From positions 80,606,240-80,670,239 of the forward strand of contig NC_034410.1 of assembly GCF_002078875.1 (NCBI RefSeq): a stretch of 64,000 bases of DNA, in the 5' to 3' direction. Both the position numbers and the translations under genes were made by a program. Below, piece by piece: positions 10,249 to 20,635 of this stretch. Source of the stretch: Numida meleagris. Lineage: Eukaryota; Chordata; Aves; Galliformes; Numididae. Under the pieces are notes generated by a model, which saw only the letters and a list, made by a program, of their open reading frames with translations, did no database searches and was not told the origin of the DNA. Within the stretch, counting starts at the first letter, position 1. Each line of letters starts with the position of its first letter.

Positions 10249-13200
10249 TGAAATACTTTGAAAGATTACTGCAACAAGAAATATTTTTGTTACATTTCTT
10301 GCCTGTATAATCCATGACTTCACCTACACCATTCGTAATTATTTAAATGGCAAGTGGAATTCACAGTGAATTCAGATAAGTGTTAAATAGTTCACTGATT
10401 TTTTCTTCCTCTGATCTATTTTGATTAACTTGTCTCGTATCTATACAAAGACGAACAGACACTAGAAACCTGTTTCCCTAATGGTTCACGGAGATAAATG
10501 AAACTTGGAAATTTTCAAATTTTATGTCATATTTCAGTATATATATTCTTCCCAAGGAAACCACAGACAAAATATTCATAGGAAAGTAAACATATGCAAG
10601 AGCAGGTGAGGTATGCTTACGTAGGATGTGGAAGATGTTCAATTAATGCTACAATCTCTCCTCACTTTTGGATGTTCTATCAAAAACCTACACATCTTGA
10701 AATCCATATATTCAGAAAAAAAAAGAATTCTTCTATAAGAAGATACTTCTATACACTGCCACAGATGGGAGAGTATTTTCTCCACATTCTAAACACCTCC
10801 TACAGTAATCTTTTAGCTTGTGAGTGTAAGAAAATGGTGGAAGATGAATGTAGTCTCTAAGGAAGTGATCAAAATGAACACACCCTCTGGCACTTGCCAG
10901 ATTATGTTTATTTCCTCATCGTGTGTTTGTGAATAGGAAAAGTATGAAAGAAGCAGGTGTAAGAAAGATTTTAAAAAGATGAGAAGATGTTTAAAGTAAT
11001 ATAGTTTAAATTTATTAAAGAAAAATCTAGTAAAACTTACTGAAGGCTGGAGCTCTATTTTGAAACTATTCTATGCAAGCATTCTGATACCAAGGTGTTT
11101 GCCTTTTTTATTCTTTAATCCATCCAGAGCCACTGGGAAACTTTCAGTTAGTGATGTTTCGAAGGCTAAGAGTACTGTCAATTATTATAAATGGTATAAA
11201 CTACATTTTCTTAATAAATTGTTTTGTTTCATTTACTGTTGTAACTGTTTTCTTGATTTACAACTTTTATATTTCTAGTGTACAATGATGAGGAGAGGGG
11301 AGGGGAGGGGAGGGGAGGGGAGAAGGAAGTGTGTTACCATCATCCTAATACTCCTGAAGGACAAGTCAGGCGGCATCCTGTGCCTTCTTACATGAATGCT
11401 CAAAAGATTTCCTCTTGTCCCTTTGTCTAATAGAGGGCTATTCCTTACTTCCCTCACAGAGAAACTCTTCATTTCTCCCAAAACTACCTCTCCCTCTGCT
11501 TACCACAGACCTTCTATTTCAGTTTTCCTTCCACTCCTTCTCTCCTAACTATTCCAAAGTAACAATTTCCTTTTCCTTCAAATCTTCTCCCATCTAGTCT
11601 TGTCTTCCTTTTCCCCCAAACTCTTAACTCATCTCCATAACAGCCAGTGCTGATGGGCTATTCCTGTTCTTCTGTCTCAGCTGTCTCTGCACCTGGCAGA
11701 ACCCATGACAGGGACGTTTCTCTGAGCACCACAGCTGGTGCACCTCACAAAGAAGATAACAAGATTCTTGTTCTATTTCAGGAACACCTAGAACAGCCTG
11801 AACAACCTTCAGGCTTGCCTTCATTTCTTATAAGGTAATTACAGTACTATAATTCCATCTGGCAGCAGGTTAGCACCCCTCTTGGATCAATCCATCCATG
11901 CTGGTTAGCAGCCTTTACTGCTTCCTCTTTCAGGTGCCTGACTAGTCACTTCTAAGAAAAGATAAAAATATTGAGATGTATTCTTTCCATTTTTTTTTCT
12001 CTTTGTAGAGGCCATGGAAGGAGACCACTGATAATTTACAGTCTTCTAATATAAATATGCTAAACCACACTCTCGTACAACACAGTATTGGAGTGTACCA
12101 CAATGGATTTACAACAATAACTTTCAATTAATCACACTCCAGAGTATCAATTGGAATTAATACCACACACAGACACAATTTGAACTGGTTTTAAATCATG
12201 AGTGCCAATACATAATTTTACCCACTCAGTCAGTCTTTGAATTTGGCAGTAAAGCTGCCTGAATTCTTGCCAAGGTGATTAATTTCACCCAGACCTCTAA
12301 ATGCATTTGGACAATTGAGGAGAGAGGTGGAAGCAGTTCAATAAGTCAAGAGGATTTTATAAATAAAAACTTGTGTGGTGTAATAGAAAGCATTAGCAAC
12401 CAAGTAAAATGATAGAAATTGGAAAGTTATTTTTTTTTTCCTGAAGAAAAATAAAAAGAAAAAATTACCTTTCTGTAATTTTGCATGTTGATTTCCTGGG
12501 TGAAAAAATAAAGTATAGAAGCAGCAATGAAACAGGTTCACGAAAATCCAGGTTTACATAACTACAAGGGGTTCTCTGTGGGGCTCAAAGTGTAACCTCT
12601 GAAAACAGCCCCACAGCCCCACAAAGAGACTGTGCTACTTTTTAATTTCAATTTTTTTCTCATTAAATGATTTATTCCAGGTTCCAGTTACATACCACAC
12701 TATGCTCTATTGGACAAGAGTTGTCAAGGACCGTTTATAATGATTATTTTACTGGTTTAAGTCAACACAGTGATGAACTTGGATTAAATGTAAATTTATG
12801 TTTATCTTTGATTCACTATTTATTCTATTGAAAAATGTTTATGTTGTGAAAAGATAGCAAGTTTTAACTACACTAAATATTATTCTGCTATAGTTAATAT
12901 ACCATTCCTACTTCAAGAGTATGGCTCTGTACAGCCCAAGCAGTAGTTTTCATAGAAAAGAAAGGTACTATGGAAAATAAACAAGTGTTTATATTCACAG
13001 AGAGCACGCAGTTTTCTATTTACCTTAAAAAAAAAAAACATGAACGATCAAATTTTTTTTTCTTTCAAGTGCATCAAGAAAACCAGTCTCTTTATTGTAT
13101 ACCAGATAAGCAGTGCTACAATAACAATTCACTTCTTTAATGTTATTGGTACAGCATCACAAACCAAATGCCACAACATCAAGGTAACAGGAGAAAAGTT

Positions 13201-13424
13201 TTCTTTATTTTTTCTTGAGCACTATGAGTATTCTCCGTATTTTCTTCAAACAGTTCATTTTCACCAGAAGTCAATTGAAGGCAAATGTAATCAGGCTGAC
13301 TGATTCAGAGCTAGAGTAGGACTCATCCTGTCTTTGATCCAGCATAAGCACCTCACACCACACATGGAAATAAACCTACTTGAAGAAGGAAGGACAATGT
13401 TGGACTGTTTCCTAACCCATAGAC
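10249..13424. other. 3.2 kb stretch without recognised gene
   Basis: AT-rich, with a (GGGGA)n microsatellite at 11291-11322 and a slightly GC-richer patch at about 11640-11830 holding opposing short frames (63 and 66 codons) that I do not recognise. An A-run lies at 13027-13038. No splice-bounded exon with a known product was seen. Confidence 0.55.
11291..11322. repeat. (GGGGA)n microsatellite
   Basis: Perfect short array of AGGGG pentamers, about 6 units, with purine-rich flanks. It is a G-rich tract with some quadruplex potential. Confidence 0.93.
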
Positions 13425-15290
13425 CATGGGTGTCCAACCTTTTGGCTTGCCTGAGCTACATTCAGTGAAGAGTAATTCTCTTGGACTGCATATAAAATAT
13501 ATAATATAGTTAATCTATATAAGTAACAAAACTTCTTTCATTTTTGTACTATTTTATATTAAAATATAAAAAGAGCAATAAAAACATAAAGCTAGAGGGA
13601 TATTTAACCTTATTTCTGTGAAACTATTGCATCAGTCTGGTTCAGTGGAAGTGGCTGAAATTCTTCATGAGTCCTCAAGGTGCTCATCAGCTCTTTTTGT
13701 TAGATTTTACTCTTCCTGCTTTTCATCCCTGAAAATAGTTGTTCACAAATATACATACAGCCAAAAAGCAATGACATAAACAACACGTGATTGTGAAGCG
13801 AAGGTTATTTTTCTCTGGCAAGAGAAGGCTTATAAAATTGTACTAAAGAAAGTCAGATTTTTGAGTTGAATATCCAATTACTTTTCTATATCTGCCATTC
13901 CAAATTTTGCCGGTAATATATTTATATTAAATGAAAATGTAGTCAGGAATATGCAAAAAATTAATGACTTTTTTAAATCTTGAAACCTATTATTAAATTC
14001 CTTTATCAAAATGGAAAGTGAGGCTGTTTATTTTTCCCTGTTCACAGGACTATGTTTAGCCAATTTATCAAAACATAAAATTATTTGCTATAACTTGACC
14101 TTGCTATAATTTATGTTTCATTTTGAACAGTATTATGGTTTGAAACATAGTGCAGATAAGTTGATTTTCACCTCGAAGATGAGTGTTTAAATCCTTTGAA
14201 TGACAGATAAAAACCACCAAAAATGCTAAATCTGTGAGCCAATTTTCATCTTCATGTTCTGGCACAAATTTTCCTTTTGATTCCATAAACAATTTGATTT
14301 CACTTCACAAATCATAAAAAGTTTTTAGCGTTTTACTCTGACTTAGACACATTACTTCAGAAAAGTAAATGATGTCCACATAATCATCCATACTTTTAAG
14401 CAAATTCTAGAATTTGAGATGATTCAAGCCCTTGGGCTTTATGAAATCCACAGATTTAATGAAATTTTGCATGACATTATCCACCTTTAAAGCTTTCACA
14501 CGCAAATTTTCCTGATGTAATAATATTTCATCAAGCATGAGCTGCTGATAGCAATTGCATTGTCTTATATTAATTTTTGAAGTCTCTCTTTTTCACCATC
14601 CATTGTCAGGGAGCCATTTGTAGCTATACCATATGTATGTTGACAAAGATTTTAAAAAATTGTTTAATGTATTTTTTATTGCTTCATTCTAATCAAGGGA
14701 TTTAGCTATGTCTTTTATGGCATCAAAGAAGGAATTTCTTCAGTGACATTTTATTTGTTATCAATACCTCTAATAGAAATAGCAAGTTGAGCTGTACCGG
14801 TAGCATCAGTACTTTCATTCAAAACGTAACATTTGAAATTAGTAGCTTTATTCTCCAAATTTCTCTTGATAGAATTACTTAAACTGACAAAAGTTACCCA
14901 TCTGTTCATTTTTCATGGAGTGCTCTTCCTTCATCCACAATCTTTCTTTCTTTTTGGTTCTGTTTTCTTTCGAGACAACATTAGCTAAGTTGAAATATAA
15001 TATCAGCAACCACTGCATTTTATTCATCAAGCATCACAAACGCATACCACATGCAAAACACACAGGTTTCAATTCACCTGAGTGTGTGTGGTGGGCATGA
15101 GAGGTGGAGTTAGCTCTGCACTGCGCTCTCTCCTTGTCCTTTTTTAGCTGAGACAGTGTTAATACCACATCAATGATTTGTTTGTTACTGAGTGATGTGT
15201 GCACACACAAGACTGGGCCAGACTGGGAACAGCCAGCACTGTGATGGCATGGCGGCAGTAGGCAGGCCATATTGCTGTGTCATGATTCAT
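13425..15290 (-). mobile_element. hAT-Charlie DNA transposon fossil (right boundary uncertain)
   Basis: The left edge CATGGGTGTCCAACCTTTTG (13425-13444) is the Charlie-type terminal inverted repeat (CAGGGGTGTCCAAC in known families). Minus-strand translations between about 13625 and 14960 match a hAT transposase of the type related to GTF2IRD2/FAM200 domestication families. I could not find the matching inverted terminus at the high-coordinate end, so that side is degraded, truncated or replaced, and 15290 is an estimate. An 8-bp target duplication is expected for hAT, and CCATAGAC would be its left copy, but I see no exact partner. Charlie-type elements are known as old inactive repeats in birds. 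Confidence 0.82.
13625..14960 (-). pseudogene. hAT-Charlie transposase remnant
   Basis: Read on the minus strand, pieces appear in order from high to low coordinate. First is an LNESTDATGTAQLAI-like segment around the first catalytic Asp (about 14760-14840). Next is a block containing NWLTDLAFLV and LRGENQLICTMFQ (14110-14290), which is the helical insertion domain region. Then come FSFNINILPA-like residues (about 13890-13930) and YICEQLFSGMKSR (about 13714-13755), the conserved hAT C-terminal dimerisation region, followed by DEHLE and RISATS-like residues. Frameshifts and stops are frequent, and neither a BED zinc finger nor an initiating Met is visible. It is clearly a dead DDE transposase gene, not a host exon. 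Confidence 0.83.
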
Positions 15291-16272
15291 AAGGCCTGCA
15301 GTACACGAGACGGACATGTCTGTCCTAGACAGAGCTGAAGGGTGATGTGAGAGATCCTCAAAACAGTAATTAGGCCTGAGGAAGGCTGACAGACAGCTGC
15401 AGCACTGTTTTAATCAAATAAACAACATGATATTAGCCACCATAGTATTCATGTGATAAGATATAAAATGTATGAAAAAATTGCACAAAACTTTGAAATG
15501 CACAAAATTGTGCAAAAACTAAGATAACAAAATGACAGCAGAAGAAAAATTATATTTTAAATGCAAATCATAATGTAATTAGAAAATTATTAGTAAGGCT
15601 TAGAAACTGATCAAGGATGCCAAATCATAGATTATATCTTTGGAACATAATTTCCATATTTAGAGTATGATTATTCTGTTTCTACAGCGAAGGCCCCTGG
15701 GGCCTTAGCTAAACACCTTTATATACCTTTTACAGACTGAATTATATATCAGCTTGTTTTACATTATAAATTTATACATAATCAGATGTGTTCATTAAAT
15801 GTAGATGCTAACAATGTTTAAAAGATATACAAAAAAAGCAAAAAAAAAGAAAGGATTGGTAGATAAGTAGGCCTAAAGATATTCTAAAAACTAAATTTAT
15901 AACAAGCAATATCAATGATACTTTACAGTTTGGTTTGTTAAGTCTGTTACTTTGCAGTAACAGTACAGTTTCTTTCGAGTTCTGAAATGACTCTTTTTTT
16001 TTATTTAGCTTATAAAAAAAATAGTAGCAAATTCTTTCAAACAGGAGAAATTTTAGGATTGTAAGTACATGAGCAATTATTTGTTTACTTATTTATTTAT
16101 TAATAAAAGCTCTGTCAGTTTTAGCTCTCCAAATAATGAGTTATAGTAGTGTACATAGCTCTAACAATTAACTTCAGAAGTCCTGGATTTTGTAGCATTG
16201 TTGTCCAGCATCGTATCTCCCTTGTATTCATCATGACATGACACACACACTTTGCTACCTTTATGTCATGAT
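15291..16272. other. AT-rich stretch, no feature recognised
   Basis: No gene or repeat identified. A-rich patches occur at about 15830-15850 and a TTTA-rich patch at 16081-16102. The piece at 15291-15420 could be part of the hAT element, but nothing diagnostic is visible. Confidence 0.5.
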
Positions 16273-18015
16273 GTCATAGTATCATAGAAACTTCCTATCT
16301 CCTCACAGCGTTCTCTTCTCTAGACTGAACAAGCCCAGCTCCCTCAGCCTGTCTTTGTAGGGGAGGAGCTCCAGCCCTCTGATCACCTTCGTGGCCCTTC
16401 TCAGGATCCTCTCCAACAGCTCCCCATCTTTCTTGTATTGGGCACCACAGACCTGGGTGCAGTACTCCAGATGGAGCCCCACAAGGGCAGAATAGAGAGG
16501 GAGGATCACCTCCCTGGCCACCCCTCTTCTGATGGAGCCCAGGATACCATCGGCTTTCTGAGCTGCAAGAGTGCACTGCTGGCTCATGTTCAGTTTTTCT
16601 TCCACCAGGGCCCCCAAGTCCTTCTCCACAGTGTTAATCTCAAGGAGTTCTTCTCCAAGTCTGTATACATATCTGGGATTCCTCTGATCCAAGTGCAAAA
16701 CCTTGCATTTTTCTATGTTAAACCTCATTAGATTCACACAGGCCTACCTTTCAAGTTTGTTGATGTTCCTCTGAATGGCATCCCTTCCTTCTAACTTGTC
16801 AGCTGCACCACTCAGCCTGGTGTCATCAGCAAACTTGCTGAGGGTGTGCTTGAGACAATCATCGATGTCGTTGACAAAGATGTTGAAGAGCACTGGTACC
16901 AAGACATACCCCTGGGGGACACTGTTCATCACTGGCCTCCACCTGATCATAGTGTCATTCACCACAACCCTCTGCCTATGGCCTTCCAACCAATACCTAA
17001 TCCACCAAATAGTCCATCCCTCAAATCCGTATCTCTCCAATTTAGAGACAAGGTTGTGGTGGGGAAGCATGTCAAAGGCCTTGCACAATTCCAGGTAGAT
17101 GACATCAGTTGCCTTCCCTTTGTCCACCAGTGTCATCACTCCATCATAGAAGGCCACCATGTTGGTCAGGCATGACCTTCCCTTGGTAAAGCCATGCTCA
17201 CTGTCTCAGATCACCTGCTCATCCCTCACGTGCCTTAACATGTCTTCTGGGAGGATGTGTTCCATGATCTTCCCAGGCACAGAGGTGAGGCTCACCAACC
17301 TGTAGTTCCCTGGGTCCTCCTTCCTCCCTTTCTTGTGAATAGAAGTGATGTTTCCTTTTTTCCAGTCGTCATGAATTTTGCCCAACAGCCACAACTTTCA
17401 AATATAGTGGAGAGCAGCTCAGCAACCACATCAGCCAGCTCCTTTAGGACCCTGCAGTGCACGTCATCCTGCCCCATAGACATGTATACGCTCAGTCTCA
17501 CAAGGCAGTCTTGGACTTGCTCTGCCCTTAAAGTGAAGGGGGAATTTTCTCCCTAAGTTCCCACCTAGAGGTTCAAGGACACAAGCTTCTGGGACATGAG
17601 AAATATGAGAATCCTGGCTGCCAGTGAAGACCAAGGCAAAAAACGCATTTAGTATCTCAGCCTTCTCCATAACTGTCATAGACAGTTCTCCTTTCTCATT
17701 TACCAAAGCAGGTACACTCTCTTTGGCCTGCCTCTTCTGGCCAATGTACCTATAGAATCCCTTCTTGTTGTTTTTAATATCCCTCACCAAGTTCATTTCC
17801 ATCTGTGCCTTGGCTTTCCTAATCTGCTCTCTGCAATTCTGGACAGCGTCCCTGTATTTTTCCCAGATGACACGTCCTTGTTTCCACAGCTGGTAAATTC
17901 TTCTTTTCCCTCAGTCTGACCAGTACGTACTTGCCAAGCTATGCCGGTTTCCTGTCTTCCCTCCCTGCTTTCTTATTCTGAGGGATGGAGAGCTCTTGTG
18001 CTCTCAGGAAGACAT
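16273..18015 (-). mobile_element. CR1 LINE (-), about 1.7 kb, longest copy here
   Basis: On the minus strand it runs from the linker upstream of the RT domain through most of ORF2. It begins near FLRAQELSIPQNKKAGRED (about 17945-18013) and ends after [10 protein letters not shown] at 16303. A short ATTCTATGATACTATGAC-like tail (about 16273-16289) follows almost at once. The usual last ~80 codons and 3' UTR of CR1 are therefore missing, leaving the tail joined to ORF2, which suggests an internal deletion. The 5' end is truncated at about 18015, where recognisable CR1 sequence stops. Confidence 0.9.
16303..18013 (-). pseudogene. CR1 ORF2 reverse transcriptase remnant
   Basis: Order on the minus strand: pre-RT linker (FLRAQELSIP, LWKQGR, NCREQIRKAKAQ); MEMNLVRDIKNNKKGFYRYI (17740-17802); VNEKGELSMTVMEKAEILNAFFALVFT (about 17615-17705); SVYMSMGQDDVHCRVLKELAD (about 17440-17500); [13 protein letters not shown] and [20 protein letters not shown] (about 17255-17360); [20 protein letters not shown] (about 17020-17090); [15 protein letters not shown]; the catalytic FADD box at 16819-16833; and MRFNIEKCKVLHLDQRNP with YRLGEELLE (about 16640-16725). 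At least four frame changes break it. CR1 ORF2 is normally an endonuclease-RT protein of about 900 residues. Here the endonuclease and C-terminus are absent. Confidence 0.9.
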
Positions 18016-18540
18016 CCATAAAGAGTAGACAGAGGCATCCCTAAGGTTACATAAGAGTAGCCAGAACCTATCAGACTGAGCAGCAGAGAACCATAGGTTG
18101 GTTGCGGAAGGTCAAGGGAAGGATCTCTGCCACCATCTGCTGGAAGAGAGCAAGAAGGCCTTATTTTGTCCTCCAGCTCCACACTTCTCATCAGAAGCTT
18201 TCTTGACAATAGTCCTCTGGGCCCACATCTACCAGTCTGCTTATGTGTGCCATAGGAATGAAGAGATCATGTAATGAGACCTGCTGGAGCAAACTTGTAG
18301 CAGTCTCCATATACCACATTTTGGACCTATTAATCTTGCAGCCATGCAGGCAGTATTAGTCCAAGAACGTACCTCATGGAGCAATCCAAACAGATTATCA
18401 GAGTATTTCTGTTCTGCACCATTGGGCTCTACATCATAGCTAGAGGCAACAGCATGGAAAATATCTTCATAGAAGAAATGGTGCCACATACAATATGGTT
18501 CTAAATATAATAGCCTCCCAGGAGACAGACACAAAGCAAT
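18016..18540 (-). other. Unexplained block with two adjacent minus-strand open frames
   Basis: Directly upstream of the CR1 (in its orientation) lie frames of 97 codons (18241-18534) and 78 codons (17973-18209, which runs into the CR1). Composition is less AT-biased than the neighbours, and the first frame contains a fairly protein-like stretch (Trp, Cys and His rich; YCMWHHFFYEDIFHA near its start). I do not recognise it as CR1 endonuclease, a retroviral gene or a host exon. Options are a fragment of an unfamiliar repeat, an old retroviral or processed-gene remnant, or chance. Confidence 0.35.
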
Positions 18541-20070
18541 TCTCTAGATAGACATGCCACAAGGTATTCCAAAAAGAAAAGCCAAAGAAATTTAATATTT
18601 ACATTTTTTAAAAAGTTGGAACAGTCAATGCAGTTATTTTGAGAAATATTAGGCAGTCAGCCCTTGCTATTCTTGTTTGAACATTAAACCAAGGGAGTAT
18701 TGGCACATGTGAGATCAAGAGATCAATGGTATTTATATCCTAAGAATACATACAGCCACTTAATTGTATATTTCCTTTCCCTACTCTTTTCCTGGCACCT
18801 ATTATTGTCTCAGCCTTGTTTCACTTATCCTTCATATTTCCCTATTCATTTTCTTTATTTAAGAAAAGTTAAGAGGAGACCTGATTTTTTTTTTTTTTTT
18901 GTCTCTTCTTCCTATCCAGCTTTGTCTATTCTATTAAGATTGTGGGTTTTTTTCTTATCGTCAGCAGCATTTCCTTCAACCTTGTAACCCTTTTTCTATC
19001 ATTTTTTATTCTCCCTGTAACATAATGTAGGTATCTTTATGTTTCTTTTTAGTTCTCCTTAGTTATAGGGTATTTTGAGTGTCCCTCCGTATCTATTATT
19101 CTTTGAATCTCTCCCAATATACCTTCACTTCTTATGCCACGAAGCTGTCACCCACAAGAGAGTGTTTTTCTTTTTCCATTCAGCCAAAGGACTCCCTCAA
19201 AAATCTTCATGTTATATGAATCTGTACTCAAGCTAGCACTACACACTAAATTAGACAGAACATTCCTACCATCTGTTCAGAGTAGCTGTAAAGAGTTGCA
19301 CAGACATCAGTTTCATTGCACAACAACAAATTTTATTGGTCTTACAAACCCCAGGGACTATACCACACAGTGAGCACCATCTACTGGCATCTGATTACTT
19401 ATACATGTATGTAGACATAAAGTATGTTTCTGTTCCTCAGCCTAGCAAAATTCATCTTTATATAATTATTTTTTTTTTTTTCCTACAAGGTATTAATCTA
19501 GGTGTCTGTTCATATTACTACATGGTAATATCTGGATTTCTGGCCTGGAAGGGAAAAAATAACTACATATTTAAAATGAGTTGTTTTATATTAAGATAAA
19601 CTCACATACAATTTAACACACACAATTAATAAGTACATATATATTTGAAGATGCACACACATAGTAATGATAATCATAACTTTAAATCTTTCACTCTTTG
19701 CTTCTATCCTAGAAAAGCCTACCAAGACAACAACAGCAACAACAAAAACTTAATCCCACAATAATAAATGCAGATAATGCAATGTGAATATACTTTATTG
19801 ATATCCTGAAAAAATCTTATCTACAGAAAGGGTGTGAAGAGTGAGAGATTACAAACTACAAATTTAATTTGGACATGTACTTGGTACGTATAAATCTCAG
19901 GAAGAGCTGGACAGGAATTTTCAGATTAGGATGATTTTGTAAGAAATGAACTTGCCATGAGCTCAGAATGTTCTACCAGAAGCTTTTAATTTTCTTGAAA
20001 ATTTCAAACTTTTTATGATGATTCTTCATTTAGATCTTTTATCTAGAAAAAATAAGGTTTGCCTTGAGTG
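18541..20070. other. AT-rich stretch, no gene recognised
   Basis: It contains T-runs (18886-18901 and 19470-19482) and pyrimidine-rich DNA at about 18770-19010 and 19020-19200. Short frames here are driven by composition. Confidence 0.55.
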
Positions 20071-20635
20071 TCTGCCCTTGTACACAGCTCTGGTGACGGT
20101 GCACTTTGAATACTGTGTTCAGTTTTTGACCTCTCTTTACAAGAAAGACATTGAGGCTCTGGAGCTTGTCTACAGAAGGGCAACAGAGCTGTAAAGTATT
20201 TGGAGCACAAGTGTTATGGAGAGCAGCTGAGGGAACTGGGATTGTTTAGACTGGAGGAGGCTCAGGAAAGACCTTATCACTCTCTACACCTCCCTGAAAG
20301 GAGGTTGAAGCAGGGCCTCTTCTCCCAGGTAACTAGTGATAGAACAAGAGGTAACAGCCTCAAGTTGCACCGGGGAGGTTCAGGTTGGGAATTAGGGAAA
20401 ATTTCTTTTTGGAAGGAGTCGTTAGTTGTTGGAACAGGTTGCCCAGGGAGATGATGGATTCATCATCCCAGGAGGTGTTTAAGGGAAGAATAGATGTAGT
20501 ATTTAGGGATATGATTTAATTGGCAATATTAGTCATAAGTGGACAGTTGGACTGGATGATCTTAGAAATCTTTTCCAAGCTCAACAGTTCTGTGATCCTA
20601 TGATTCTATGATTCTGTGATTCTATGATTCTATGA
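20071..20635 (+). mobile_element. CR1 LINE 3' end (+)
   Basis: Plus-strand ORF2 C-terminal region. It opens with a LPLYTALVTVHFEYC-like segment (20075-20125), then [16 protein letters not shown] (about 20140-20190), [14 protein letters not shown] (20222-20265), [16 protein letters not shown] (about 20330-20380) and [13 protein letters not shown] (about 20405-20450). The 3' UTR contains TGGACTGGATGATCTT (about 20549) and ends in about five 8-bp units of the ATTCTATG type (20593-20635). That tail is longer than in the other copies here. The copy has several frameshifts, and the tail marks the true 3' end. Confidence 0.93.

Noticed and set aside
16438..17556. Plus-strand frames of 97-109 codons
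   Set aside because: Antisense shadows of the minus-strand CR1 ORF2.
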